In this document: piece after piece, positions 7,426 to 16,593 of the stretch | How positions within the stretch are numbered: the first letter of the stretch is position 1 | How the letters are laid out: the number at the start of each line of letters is the position of its first letter | Assembly: GCA_045590195.1 (NCBI GenBank) | Contig: JAZNQN010000061.1 | Coordinates: 1 to 37,965, forward strand | Source: JAZNQN01 sp045590195 | GTDB lineage: Bacteria > Bacillota > Clostridia > UMGS1883 > UMGS1540 | Length of the DNA: 37,965 nucleotides | Direction: 5' to 3' | Notes under the pieces: model-generated | The model's database searches: none | Seen by the model: only the letters and a program-made list of their open reading frames with translations | What the model was told of the DNA's origin: nothing | Made by a program: the position numbers and the translations under genes

Positions 7426-8328
7426 TTGGAAATTATAAAAGTTACAAAAAATGATGATGGCCAACGCCTTGATTCGTTTTTGAAAAAGATTATGCCTTCT
7501 TCTCCCTCGGGCATAATTTATAAGTACATACGCACAAATAAAATAAAACTTAATTCAAAAAAGCCAAAGCCCGATGCCCGTATATCGGAAGGCGATGAAA
7601 TTAAGTATTTTGGCGATAGCGCGCTTTTAAAAGTAAAAACGTTTACTCCCTCTTCTTATACTATCGATGTTTTGTATGAAGATGACAATATACTGGTTGT
7701 AAATAAGCCGCGCAATATGGCCTCCCAGCCTGACAGCGTGCATAAAGATAATACTCTTATTGATAATATTAAAAACTACCTTTATGAAAAGGGCGATTAT
7801 ACTCCTGAAAATGAAAATTCGTTTTCCCCCGCCCTTTGTAACAGAATAGATTTTAACACCTGCGGCATATGCGTTGCAGGCAAAAACGCCGAAAGCCTGA
7901 GGGTTTTAAACGAAAAGGTTAAATCCCGTGAAATCCGCCGATTTTACGTTTGCGTAACATGCGGAGTTCCTTCTCCGAAAAGCGGAATTATTAAAGGGCA
8001 AATTTTGAAAAAAGTGGCAGAAAATAAATCTTATGTTGTAAAAAATGGCGGCAAAGATGCCGAAACCCATTACCGCGTTTTGAAAGAAAACGGCAAAAGT
8101 GCACTTTGCGAAGTTGAAATTATTTCAGGCAGAAGCCATCAGGTAAGAGCACATATGGCATCAATCGGCAACCCTCTCTGCGGCGACTTTAAATATGGTG
8201 CAAAAGAAGGCAGCGGCCAATATCTTATGGCAAATAAAGTTTTGTTCGAATTTAAAAGCGATGCAGGAATTTTAAATTATCTTAAAGACAAAGAAATTGA
8301 AGCAAAGCATAATTTTACATTAAAATAA
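7426..8328 (+). CDS. RluA family pseudouridine synthase
   Basis: This 300-aa enzyme would isomerise uridine to pseudouridine in structured RNA, probably 23S rRNA. An S4-type RNA-binding domain occupies about residues 12-70. The catalytic domain carries the family motif as NRIDFNTCG (139-147) with the essential Asp142; the usual His before Arg is Asn. The later motif GRSHQVRAHMA is intact. It starts at TTG (7426), with AAGGAG immediately after the veg stop codon, so it is co-transcribed with veg. The exact RNA target cannot be told from sequence. Confidence 0.88.
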   Translation: MEIIKVTKNDDGQRLDSFLKKIMPSSPSGIIYKYIRTNKIKLNSKKPKPDARISEGDEIKYFGDSALLKVKTFTPSSYTIDVLYEDDNILVVNKPRNMASQPDSVHKDNTLIDNIKNYLYEKGDYTPENENSFSPALCNRIDFNTCGICVAGKNAESLRVLNEKVKSREIRRFYVCVTCGVPSPKSGIIKGQILKKVAENKSYVVKNGGKDAETHYRVLKENGKSALCEVEIISGRSHQVRAHMASIGNPLCGDFKYGAKEGSGQYLMANKVLFEFKSDAGILNYLKDKEIEAKHNFTLK

Positions 8329-8357
8329 AGCGCAGTGATGACACTGCGCTTTATTTT
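8322..8357. terminator. Bidirectional terminator between convergent genes
   Basis: A perfect 16-bp stem (8322-8337 with 8342-8357) has an ATGA loop, with A-rich and T-rich arms, so it can serve both strands. The stop codon of the RluA gene (8326-8328) lies in one arm, and that of the DUF4091 gene (8356-8358) starts in the other. Confidence 0.82.
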
Positions 8358-10011
8358 ATGATAACTTTTCTATCATTTCACTTCTTAATTTTTCGGGGAA
8401 TTCTTTTCCTTTTGGATAATCGTCAAACCTTAAATCTCTGCCTGCGGCATTATCTATCATTTTTATAACCGCATCTCTGCCAATTTTTTCTTCAAGGGCT
8501 AAGCAAATATTCATATCTTCAATAGCCATAAATGTTGCCTCGCCGCGCATTGAAGAATAAACCCTGTCTTTTTCGGGATAAACAATATATCCGTCGCCTG
8601 AAGGAAATGCGCCATCGGCCGAAGTTGTAAGATACGGATTTATATTGTATCTCGAACAGCTTGCATTGTAAAAATTAAATCCCCAATGCAAAAAGCCCTT
8701 TATGTTGTATTTGTAAATAAGAAAACCGAGTATTCTTATTCTTGAAAGCGGCATTGCCAGAATACTGTTTGTATAAACACTTTGCGGGCCGCAGCAGTAG
8801 TAAACCCACTGGTTTTCAATATTGTGTTTCAAAAATTCGTGGATTGAGTTTACAATTGTAACAGGGCACTCTACAAGCCCTTTTTCATAAAACTCAATGT
8901 GAGAAAGCGCATCAAAAATTTTACTGTTTCCAACCAGAGGTTTAATAATGTTACGTGTTGCCGCATATTTTTCCATATCTTCAACCACAGGTTCATCAGA
9001 AATATGAAAATATGTGTTTTCTGCAATTCCCTCTGCCTCAAGCTCTTTTGAAATTGCAGTAATATATTGTTTTAAAAAGTTTATGTATTCGTCGCTTTCC
9101 GAATCGGTGTGCCAGCCAAACATTCGGCTTTTTACGCCATTTTCAGAAACCTCAATATTTGGCGCGTGTTTTGCGCCCCACTGCGAAAACATATGGGCAA
9201 TTTCATAATATTTAATGCCGCATTTTTTACAAATTGAAATAAATCTGTGAAACTTTTCAAAGGAAAACTCGTATTTGTCGCCTTTTTTCTCAATATCAAC
9301 AAGCTGTACACATGGGCGGGCAGCACCAATTTCTGTATCAAGGGGCGGAGTGTGAACAGGGGTTAAAATCATATTAACGCCACTGTCAACCGCAGCCGCA
9401 ATATATTTTTCAATTAAGGCCCAGTGCTCTTCCGAGTAAATTTCAACATTGTGAGCTGTAGCAATACAATCAGCATAAAACCATCTTGTATAAATAAGTT
9501 TTTGCTGTGGCATTTTTGTAGAAACAACTTCAATTTCAAACTCCTTTGTTTCTCGGGCCGACTCTACAATTTTGTTTGAAACTTTTCTTATCTCAAAATT
9601 TATCGCAACTTTATGTACGCCGCAGGGCATATCGCCTGGCACATCAACCCTTACCCATAAAATGGCGTTTTTCTCGCTGAAAATCATTTTGTTATTTTCG
9701 TAACCAAGCGGTATTAAAACGTCGGGCAGAAAGGTTTGTTCTTTTGTAAGATAATCTTCATCATCGGCGGCTTCAGGCTCTGTGATAGGCATATCCACAA
9801 AAACTTCCCTTTCTCTGTAAAGCTTAACACCCTCGCCAAACGGCGATGAAACCGATATATCCGCAATCATTCTCTCGTCGCTTAAAAGCGCAATCTGATA
9901 TGATACCCTTTCGCCTTTTAAAGCTTTAACTTTGTATATTTCATCAAATAAGGCTTTTTCGTTGCTTTTAATTTTTTCAAGTGGGCTTATTTGTTTAATT
10001 TCGTAGCTCAT
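8356..10011 (-). CDS. DUF4091 domain protein, putative glycoside hydrolase-like
   Basis: This 551-aa protein has an N-terminal beta-rich part (about 1-170) and then a TIM-barrel-like region containing YTRWFYADC, HTPPLD and HISDEP, ending with FLHWGFNFYNA. This arrangement is that of DUF4091 proteins, often found with polysaccharide-use genes and probably acting on carbohydrate; the activity is not established. There is no signal peptide, so it should be cytoplasmic. The ATG at 10011 has GGGGGAG 7 bases upstream; an in-frame upstream ATG would lie inside mazG without a site. It is the last gene of a leftward housekeeping operon, 17 bases after mazG, which is an odd place for a carbohydrate gene. 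Confidence 0.8.
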   Translation of the reverse strand: MSYEIKQISPLEKIKSNEKALFDEIYKVKALKGERVSYQIALLSDERMIADISVSSPFGEGVKLYREREVFVDMPITEPEAADDEDYLTKEQTFLPDVLIPLGYENNKMIFSEKNAILWVRVDVPGDMPCGVHKVAINFEIRKVSNKIVESARETKEFEIEVVSTKMPQQKLIYTRWFYADCIATAHNVEIYSEEHWALIEKYIAAAVDSGVNMILTPVHTPPLDTEIGAARPCVQLVDIEKKGDKYEFSFEKFHRFISICKKCGIKYYEIAHMFSQWGAKHAPNIEVSENGVKSRMFGWHTDSESDEYINFLKQYITAISKELEAEGIAENTYFHISDEPVVEDMEKYAATRNIIKPLVGNSKIFDALSHIEFYEKGLVECPVTIVNSIHEFLKHNIENQWVYYCCGPQSVYTNSILAMPLSRIRILGFLIYKYNIKGFLHWGFNFYNASCSRYNINPYLTTSADGAFPSGDGYIVYPEKDRVYSSMRGEATFMAIEDMNICLALEEKIGRDAVIKMIDNAAGRDLRFDDYPKGKEFPEKLRSEMIEKLS

Positions 10012-10028
10012 ATTCTGCTCCCCCGTGT

Positions 10029-10796
10029 TTATTTCTTTTTCGCTCTGTCCCAAAGCTCGTCCATTTCTGAGAGTGACATATTTTCAAGGCTTTTTCCTTC
10101 TTCCCTTGCCATATCTTCAACCATTTTAAATCTGTTTATAAATTTTTCGGTTGTTTTTTTAAGGGCATTTTCGGCATCAACGCCTGCAAAACGCGAAACA
10201 TTTACTGCCGAGAAAAGCAAATCGCCAAGCTCTTCTTCAATGTTTGTGTTGTTCTGAAGGGCTTCTTTCAGCTCCTCAGCCTCTTCGAAAACCTTGTCAA
10301 GCGGCTCTGCCCAGCTATCCCAGTCAAAACCAACTTTCGATGCCTTTTTCTGCACCTTTTTGGCATATATAAGCGAAGGCAGGTACGATGAAACCGACAT
10401 AAGTGTATCAGCAGTGCTCTCGTCGCCCTTTTCTTCTTTCTTAATTTCTTCCCATTTAACCAGAACATCGTCCGCCGTTTTTGCATCGCCGTCGGCAAAA
10501 ACGTGAGGATGCCTTCTTATCATTTTTTCGCAAATGGCATTTGTAATATCGTCAATATTAAATCTGCCCTCTTCCTCGGCAATCTGCGCGTGAAAAACAA
10601 CCTGAAGCAAAACGTCGCCAAGTTCATCATACATTTTCTCGTCTTTTCCGCTGTCGATAGCTTCGGCAGTTTCGTATGCTTCTTCTATAAGGCAATCGCG
10701 GATAGAGGTATGAGTTTGCTCTCTGTCCCACGGGCAACCGCCCTCGCCGCGAAGCTTTTTCATAATTTCTTTTAAATCTTCAAAAGTGTATTTCAT
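10029..10796 (-). CDS. mazG: Nucleoside triphosphate pyrophosphohydrolase MazG
   Basis: This 255-aa house-cleaning enzyme hydrolyses NTPs and dNTPs to the monophosphate and pyrophosphate. It has two MazG repeats, each with the metal-binding pattern. The first has EEAYETAEAID then DELGDVLLQVVFHAQ (about 38-72); the second has EEAEELKEAL then EEELGDLLFSAVNVSRFA (about 171-205). The start ATG lies one base after the stop of the flippase gene, with AGAGGA inside that gene's last codons, indicating translational coupling. The pairing with a YabM/SpoVB-type exporter is as in Bacillus (yabM-yabN). It lacks the separate methyltransferase half found in Bacillus YabN. Confidence 0.94.
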   Translation of the reverse strand: MKYTFEDLKEIMKKLRGEGGCPWDREQTHTSIRDCLIEEAYETAEAIDSGKDEKMYDELGDVLLQVVFHAQIAEEEGRFNIDDITNAICEKMIRRHPHVFADGDAKTADDVLVKWEEIKKEEKGDESTADTLMSVSSYLPSLIYAKKVQKKASKVGFDWDSWAEPLDKVFEEAEELKEALQNNTNIEEELGDLLFSAVNVSRFAGVDAENALKKTTEKFINRFKMVEDMAREEGKSLENMSLSEMDELWDRAKKK

Positions 10797-10797
10797 T

Positions 10798-12378
10798 TTA
10801 TTTCCTCTTTAAAAGTTTTAATATTTTTTCTCCTTTGGGGAGCATTAAAATTTCATCATCGTTTAAAGCTTTTGTGAAAATAATCATAGCTATATAAACT
10901 ATTGCACCTGCCGCAATTGGCACGCCACAGGCTAAAATTCTGCCCGTGTCAGCAAAGGCCGAGTAAACGCCCAAAACTGCAACAGCCATAACTGCAACTG
11001 ATATAAGCGGCTTTATAAGAAGCCCTGCCATATCGTATTTTATGTTCATTTCTTTTGCAATTGCAAAAAGGTTTAAAACGAGAATAAGCAAATAGCAGAA
11101 GGTTGTTCCAATTGGTGCACCCTGAATATTTATATCTGCATTTCCCACAAGAAAATAGTTTATTATTACCTTCAAAACGCCGCCAAGGGCCATATTTATA
11201 ACAGGAACCCAAACCTTGCCCATTGCCTGAAGGGTTGAGTTTGTAATAAGTACAAGGGCAACAAAAATTACTGCGTAACCGAGAATTGCAAGTGTACCCG
11301 ATGCGTTGGCATTATTATATATAAGCTTTAAAATAGGCGATGACAAAAGCGCAATTCCAACTGCACAGGGAAGTGCAAACAAAGTTGTTATTTTAAGGGC
11401 GCTGTTTGTAATTTTTTGTGCCTGAGCAGTTTCTTGTTTAACATAAGCCGCCGCAATTGCAGGCACAATGCTTATGCTTATTGATGACACCAAGGTTGAA
11501 GGCATATTAAAAATCGGAATGGCATAGCCCGAATACGAGCCCCATAAAACCATTGCTTCTTTTTCCGAAAAGCCTGCCGAAACAAGGCGGTTTATAATCA
11601 TTGCAAGGTCGATTACCGATGTTAAAGTAAACACAGATGCGCCGATAGTAATAGGAAGGGCAATAATTATAAGTCTTTTTAAAATATTGCCAACACTTTT
11701 AACTTCTTCCCTGCCGCCTTCAATTTCTTTAAGCGGTTTTTTCACAAGGTAAATCAGAATAAGCAAAACCATTGCCAGGCCTGCACCCATAGAAACGCCG
11801 AAAACCGCTCCTGCCGCGCCAAATTCAACGCCTTTGGAAATTAAAAGGTATGAAAGCGCAAATCCGATTATAAGCTTTCCTGCAGCTTCCACAACTTCCG
11901 ATGCAGCTGTTGGAAACATATCCTGTCTGCCCTGGAAAAATCCGCGGAAGGCCGACATAATTGCCACAAAGAACACCGCCGGAGCAATTGCCCTTATTCC
12001 GTAAACTGCAACAGAGCTTGAGGTTGTCATTTCAGAAAAAGTGTTTGCAAAAAAGTATAAAACAGCCGTTCCTAAAACGCCTATAATTCCCAAAACAGTA
12101 AGGCTTACTTTTAAAATTCTGCCCGTTTCTTTTTTTCTGCCAAGGGCACTGCTTTCTGCAACCATTTTGGAAATTGCAACAGGAAAACCTGCCGTTGCAA
12201 TAACAAAAAGCCATGTGTAAATGGTGTAAGAGGTAGTAAAAATACCCATTCCCTCTTCGCCAAGAATATATGTAAGCGGAATTTTAAAGCCTGCACCAAT
12301 AACTTTAACTATTAAATTGGCCGCAAGAAGTATTGCCGCTCCGTACATAAACGATTTGTTTTTAGCCAAATTTTTCAC
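10798..12378 (-). CDS. SpoVB/YabM family polysaccharide flippase (MOP superfamily)
   Basis: This 526-aa integral membrane protein has about 14 hydrophobic segments along its whole length, typical of the polysaccharide-transport branch of the MATE/MOP superfamily, which flips lipid-linked glycans. The size equals SpoVB and YabM of Bacillus (about 520 aa). Its position before mazG suggests the YabM lineage. SpoVB itself is needed for spore cortex, and I cannot tell which role applies here. The start is GTG at 12378, overlapping the recO stop (GTGA) by 4 bases, with AAGGAT upstream. Confidence 0.9.
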   Translation of the reverse strand: MKNLAKNKSFMYGAAILLAANLIVKVIGAGFKIPLTYILGEEGMGIFTTSYTIYTWLFVIATAGFPVAISKMVAESSALGRKKETGRILKVSLTVLGIIGVLGTAVLYFFANTFSEMTTSSSVAVYGIRAIAPAVFFVAIMSAFRGFFQGRQDMFPTAASEVVEAAGKLIIGFALSYLLISKGVEFGAAGAVFGVSMGAGLAMVLLILIYLVKKPLKEIEGGREEVKSVGNILKRLIIIALPITIGASVFTLTSVIDLAMIINRLVSAGFSEKEAMVLWGSYSGYAIPIFNMPSTLVSSISISIVPAIAAAYVKQETAQAQKITNSALKITTLFALPCAVGIALLSSPILKLIYNNANASGTLAILGYAVIFVALVLITNSTLQAMGKVWVPVINMALGGVLKVIINYFLVGNADINIQGAPIGTTFCYLLILVLNLFAIAKEMNIKYDMAGLLIKPLISVAVMAVAVLGVYSAFADTGRILACGVPIAAGAIVYIAMIIFTKALNDDEILMLPKGEKILKLLKRK

Positions 12379-13109
12379 ATCCTTACTATTTTGCCAAGAT
12401 AATCGCGGGCTTTTATTTTAGAAATATGTTCCGCGATAAATTTTCCTGTTATACTTATGGCTCTTTTAATTGCCGCTACATCTTCTATTTTAAGTTCCAG
12501 TGCTCCTTTAAGAGAAGCCGCTTCATATCCCTTTAAAAGTGCAAAAACTGCTGCATCTGTTTTAATTGCACCAACAGAGCAGTTTTCACAAACTGCGCCA
12601 CCTGCCAAAATATCGATTGCAAAATCGGGCACTCCGCCACAAATAACACATTCGCCTAAATTTGGCATAACCCCTGCCAGCGCCAAAGCTTTTACTTCAA
12701 ACATAAGCCACATATCAAAAAACCCTTTTAAATCCTTTTGCAGATAATGAAGGCTGTTAAGCAGCAGCTTTAAAACATCCTGTGCATATGTACTGTCGCA
12801 GAGCACAGCCTCCGACAGGGCACAAAAATAATTTGCCAGCGATAATTTTTCAACCGAAGTTGAAAGATTATAAAAACTATTTATAAGCGATGCCGAAGAA
12901 AGGGAATAAATATCGCCTTTTTGATTTAAAACAAACTCGCTGTAAGAAAAAGGCGCCGCAGCACTTTTTGAAGGGTGCTTCTGGCTAGAAAGCCCTTTTC
13001 CCCACACGCTTATTTTGCCTAAATCATTTGATAAAACCGTCAGCATTTTCCCGTTTTCCCCCGCATTGCTGACTCTTGTCACTAATCCATTTATCTTTAA
13101 AGGCTGCAT
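12375..13109 (-). CDS. recO: DNA repair protein RecO
   Basis: This 244-aa protein assists RecA loading in recombinational repair together with RecF and RecR. The N-terminal OB fold (about 1-80) includes INGLVTRVSNAGENGKMLTV. A helical part follows, and a four-cysteine zinc site is visible as CVICG and CENC (about 155-180). Length is normal. The ATG at 13109 has GGGAGG 7 bases upstream and lies inside the out-of-frame yqzL gene; alignment of the first residues with Bacillus RecO supports this start. Confidence 0.93.
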   Translation of the reverse strand: MQPLKINGLVTRVSNAGENGKMLTVLSNDLGKISVWGKGLSSQKHPSKSAAAPFSYSEFVLNQKGDIYSLSSASLINSFYNLSTSVEKLSLANYFCALSEAVLCDSTYAQDVLKLLLNSLHYLQKDLKGFFDMWLMFEVKALALAGVMPNLGECVICGGVPDFAIDILAGGAVCENCSVGAIKTDAAVFALLKGYEAASLKGALELKIEDVAAIKRAISITGKFIAEHISKIKARDYLGKIVRM

Positions 13110-13191
13110 CAGAGCCCTCCCTTTGAGTATCTTTAAAGTTCATATATGCATCACAGTTACCTGTTTTCTGAAAAAGAAGCCACCAATCCAT
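13024..13191 (-). CDS. yqzL: YqzL-like small protein
   Basis: This 55-aa open frame starts at ATG 13191 with GGGAGG about 8 bases upstream. Its first 20 residues, with MDWWLLFQKTGNCDAYMNFK, follow the YqzL pattern LFxxTGxxxAYxxFK. It sits between era and recO, exactly where yqzL lies in Bacillus. The function of the family is unknown. The conserved part ends near residue 22; the remainder runs out of frame into recO, overlapping it by 86 bases, so the tail is probably not conserved. It may help translational coupling of recO. Confidence 0.8.
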   Translation of the reverse strand: MDWWLLFQKTGNCDAYMNFKDTQREGSDAAFKDKWISDKSQQCGGKRENADGFIK

Positions 13192-13256
13192 ATTTTTTAT
13201 CCTCCCTGCGTTTTAAATTTATCTTTCCGCAGAAAAGAATAAAATATATATGAAAT

Positions 13257-14147
13257 TTATTCCTCTTTTGTAAAGCCCAGGGATTTAAGCATAAAGTTGT
13301 CGTTTCTCCAGCCATCTTTAACCTTAACCCACATGGTAAGAAAAACTTTTTTGCCGAAAAACGCTTCCATATCTGCTCTTGCATAGCTGCCAACTTTTTT
13401 AAGCATCTGGCCGCCTTTGCCGATAATAATAGCCTTGTGAGCCTTTTTCTCGCAGTAAATATTAGCGCTTATGCGAAGAATATTTTCTTCGTCTTTCATT
13501 TCAAAAACGTCGATTGCAGTTCCGTGAGGAATTTCCTGGTCTAAAAGGCGAAGCAGCTTTTCCCTTATGGTTTCGGCTGCAATTTCACGCTCTGTTCTGT
13601 CAGTTATCATATCGTCGGGATAATACATTGGCCCTTCAATTAAAAACTTTTTAATTTCGTCAAACAAAATGTCAACCCCGTCTTTATGAAGAGCTGAAAG
13701 CGGAACAATATTGTCAAATTCCATTATTTCGCCTGCCTTTGCAATAAGCGGCAGAATTTCTTCTTTTTTAACGGCATCAACCTTGTTTATTGCTAAAACT
13801 GTTGGTATTTTTTCTCTTTTAAGTTCTTCACAAATTTTTTCTTCGGGAATACCAAAGCCTTTTTGTGCATCAATTACCAAAACAGCGGCATCAACCTCTG
13901 AAATCGAGCCAAGTGCCACACGGTTCATATATTCTCCAAGCTTTGTTTTCTCCCTGTGAACGCCCGGGGTGTCAACAAAAATAATCTGAAAATCTTCTTC
14001 GTTTACAATAGCTAAAATTTTGTTTCTTGTTGTCTGGGGCTTTTTCGAAATTATGGAAATTTTTTCCCCGGCAATTGCATTTATAATTGTGCTCTTTCCT
14101 GCATTAGGCCTGCCAACAACAGCAATAAAAGCAGATTTAAAACTCAT
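13257..14147 (-). CDS. era: GTPase Era
   Basis: This 296-aa GTPase binds the 3' end of 16S rRNA and helps 30S assembly. The G domain has GRPNAGKS (12-19), DTPG (59-62), NKVD (121-124) and a SAL motif. The C-terminal KH domain carries IIIGKGGQMLKKVG. Length is normal. I chose ATG 14147, which has AAAGGAG 8 bases upstream, over an in-frame ATG 21 bases earlier without a site. The ribosome binding site lies in the last codons of ybeY, so the two are coupled; both proteins act in 16S rRNA maturation. The dgkA and cdd genes that separate them in Bacillus are missing. Confidence 0.96.
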   Translation of the reverse strand: MSFKSAFIAVVGRPNAGKSTIINAIAGEKISIISKKPQTTRNKILAIVNEEDFQIIFVDTPGVHREKTKLGEYMNRVALGSISEVDAAVLVIDAQKGFGIPEEKICEELKREKIPTVLAINKVDAVKKEEILPLIAKAGEIMEFDNIVPLSALHKDGVDILFDEIKKFLIEGPMYYPDDMITDRTEREIAAETIREKLLRLLDQEIPHGTAIDVFEMKDEENILRISANIYCEKKAHKAIIIGKGGQMLKKVGSYARADMEAFFGKKVFLTMWVKVKDGWRNDNFMLKSLGFTKEE

Positions 14148-14151
14148 TTTG

Positions 14152-14622
14152 TTATCTCCTTTGTCCAATCTTTTCTAAAAAGTATTCTTCTCTTTCACGC
14201 ATCAAGGCTCTGTCATCTTCTTCAATGTGGTCATACCCCAAAAGATGCAGCATTGAATGAATAGTTAAAAACGAAACCTCGCGCATAGCACTATGGCCAT
14301 ATTCCTCGCTTTGCCTTATTGCCGTTTCAAGTGAAATTACAATATCGCCAAAAGCACTGTCGCCAAAAAAGTTTTCTTCAAAAACCTCAGGCTCTGAATA
14401 CGAAAACATTGGAAACGACAAAACGTCGGTGCTTTTGTCAAGGCCTCTGTGCTGGCGGTTTATTTCTCTTATTGCCTCGTCATCGCAAATTGTAACCGAA
14501 ACTTCAAAATTTTCGCTAAGCCCGGTTTCCTCCGCCACCATATTTACTGCCTTTTCAATAATTTCTTCCATTTCTTTTGAAAAGTCGGCCTTGCTTTGCT
14601 CGTTATATATTTCAATTATCAT
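14152..14622 (-). CDS. ybeY: Endoribonuclease YbeY
   Basis: This 156-aa metal-dependent ribonuclease is involved in 16S rRNA 3'-end maturation and ribosome quality control. The zinc site HxxxHxxxxxH is seen as HSMLHLLGYDH, with His122, His126 and His132. The upstream motif STDVLSFPMF (64-73) is also typical. It starts 4 bases after the pgpH stop, with AAAGGA inside the end of pgpH. Confidence 0.95.
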   Translation of the reverse strand: MIIEIYNEQSKADFSKEMEEIIEKAVNMVAEETGLSENFEVSVTICDDEAIREINRQHRGLDKSTDVLSFPMFSYSEPEVFEENFFGDSAFGDIVISLETAIRQSEEYGHSAMREVSFLTIHSMLHLLGYDHIEEDDRALMREREEYFLEKIGQRR

Positions 14623-14626
14623 AAAA

Positions 14627-16579
14627 TCATTCCTTTGTATCTTTATCGGGATATTTTATTCTGCTGTGAAAATATCCGCCGAATACTTTTAAAAATGCCG
14701 CCGAAATTTTTTGAATTTCGGAAAAAGTAAGCGGACAGTCTGTCATCTGACCGTCAGAAATTTTTCCATCTATAATCTTTTCAATCATTCCTTTAATTGA
14801 TTTTTCGCTTTTGTCATCAAGCGAACGAACAGCCGCCTCAACCGAATCGGCCATCATTACAACGCTTTCCTCTTTTGTTTTCGGAATCGGGCCGGGATAC
14901 CTGAATGGCTTATCGTCGGCCGTTTCGTCAAGCTGCCTTGCTTTGTAAAGGAAAAACATTGCCGCCGATGCCCCGTGATGGCATGCAGTTATATTTTTAA
15001 TCACTTTCGGCAGTTTATATTCCTGAAGCAAACTAAGCCCGTCACGAACGTGGGCAATAATAATTTTAGCACTTTCTTTGGGGTCCATTCTGTCGTGCGG
15101 ATTTGCGCCATACTGATTTTCTGTAAACATATCGGGCGATTTAAGCTTTCCTGCATCGTGATAATATGCGCCAACCCTTGCCAAAAGCCCGTTTGCACCA
15201 ATTTCTTCACAAGCTGCTTCCGCCAAATTTCCAACCATAAGGCTGTGATGATAAGTTCCCGGTGCTTCTTTCAAAAGCCTTGATAAAAGCGGATGGTCGG
15301 GGTTTGAAAGCTCCAGCAGCCTGAAAGGCGTTGCAATATCAAAAAGTGTTTCCAAAAATGGCAAAAAGCCCATAAGTATAACTGCAGATAAGGCCGAATT
15401 TATAATTCCATATCCGCCTATTTTAACCGCTTCAATAAAGCTTAGTCCCTGTAAAAGCCCAAGCGACAAAAATACCGCCGCATTTATAAGAATGCATCTT
15501 CCCGAAACAAGCACAAGTCTGCTTCTCTGGGAAACGTTTGAAAACATAAATATGGAAAGATATCCCGACAATAAAATTGCCGCAAGATAATATACATTTC
15601 CGCCCATAACAATTGCCGCAACTGAAGCAGTAATTGTATGAATAAATATTGCAGGTTTTTTTCCGATTAAAACCGACAGTAAAATTCCGCCTGCGCCAAT
15701 TGGAATGGTATACATATTTATCATCTGGCCTTTATTTGCATATGTCATTACAATTGTTGCCGCCATAATTGTGCTTACAATAACGGGGTAATTCTGCGGA
15801 AGCCTGCCTTCTTTTTTCTCTACACGAAGGTAAAGGTGTAAAACGCCGATTCCTGCTACTAAAAACAGCAAAACCCCGAGAAGCTGAAAAATTTTAAGGG
15901 TTTCTTTACCCTTTACAAGGCCAAGGGAAGATAAAACTGCAAACTGTGCTTCGCTTACAATGTCGCCCTTTCTTACTATTATCTGGTTTTCCTTGTAAAC
16001 AACATCTTTTACAGCATCACGTGCTCTTTTAATTTCTTCCTGAGTTTTTTCTCCGCTTTCCTCTTTGTTAACGGCTATGGTTTTTTTAAGTATATCCATA
16101 CCCGCCGCAGCTGCAGCCTCGTCATAAGTTCTAACTCTTATGCTTTCTCCTGCCGCCACAACTGCTTCTTCAACATTTGTAACGCCGCGGTTCATAATAT
16201 CCTGCTGAACTTCTGTTATAGTTTCACGGAATTTTTTGTATTCCGCCTCTGTAAGTTCAAGGCAGTAATTACTTCTGAAAGCCGAGTTTTGCCCCTGTCT
16301 GTCTTTTGTAATTTCAAGAAAAATGTTAGCCAGGTCCCTGTCGGCATGAAGGGTTATATCGTTATCAATAACAAACTGCCTTGTAACCTCTTCTTCGGCT
16401 GTTTTTCTGAGTTTTTCTGTTGTAACAGTATCAACCACTTCCCTTGTGGCATAAATATCGCCGGGAGCAGTAGAGCCTGCCTCAATTTCGTATTTTACGG
16501 GAATAATTCCCTGAAAAACAGTAACTGCAATTATAATGGTGCAAATTGCAACTGTCAGTAAAACCATTGACTTTTTCAC
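14627..16579 (-). CDS. pgpH: Cyclic-di-AMP phosphodiesterase PgpH (7TM-HD)
   Basis: This 650-aa membrane enzyme breaks down c-di-AMP. After an N-terminal membrane segment (about 5-24) comes an extracellular 7TMR-HDED domain (about 30-225), then seven hydrophobic segments (about 228-410), then a cytoplasmic HD domain with YHHSLMVGNLAEAA (His444, His445) and YYHDAGK (His474, Asp475). The start is GTG at 16579 with AAAGGTGG upstream; an ATG four codons in is a less likely choice. It lies in the yqfC-era cluster as in Bacillus (yqfF) and works opposite to CdaA, encoded about 6 kb away. Confidence 0.95.
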   Translation of the reverse strand: MKKSMVLLTVAICTIIIAVTVFQGIIPVKYEIEAGSTAPGDIYATREVVDTVTTEKLRKTAEEEVTRQFVIDNDITLHADRDLANIFLEITKDRQGQNSAFRSNYCLELTEAEYKKFRETITEVQQDIMNRGVTNVEEAVVAAGESIRVRTYDEAAAAAGMDILKKTIAVNKEESGEKTQEEIKRARDAVKDVVYKENQIIVRKGDIVSEAQFAVLSSLGLVKGKETLKIFQLLGVLLFLVAGIGVLHLYLRVEKKEGRLPQNYPVIVSTIMAATIVMTYANKGQMINMYTIPIGAGGILLSVLIGKKPAIFIHTITASVAAIVMGGNVYYLAAILLSGYLSIFMFSNVSQRSRLVLVSGRCILINAAVFLSLGLLQGLSFIEAVKIGGYGIINSALSAVILMGFLPFLETLFDIATPFRLLELSNPDHPLLSRLLKEAPGTYHHSLMVGNLAEAACEEIGANGLLARVGAYYHDAGKLKSPDMFTENQYGANPHDRMDPKESAKIIIAHVRDGLSLLQEYKLPKVIKNITACHHGASAAMFFLYKARQLDETADDKPFRYPGPIPKTKEESVVMMADSVEAAVRSLDDKSEKSIKGMIEKIIDGKISDGQMTDCPLTFSEIQKISAAFLKVFGGYFHSRIKYPDKDTKE

Positions 16580-16593
16580 TTAAAAGCCACCTT

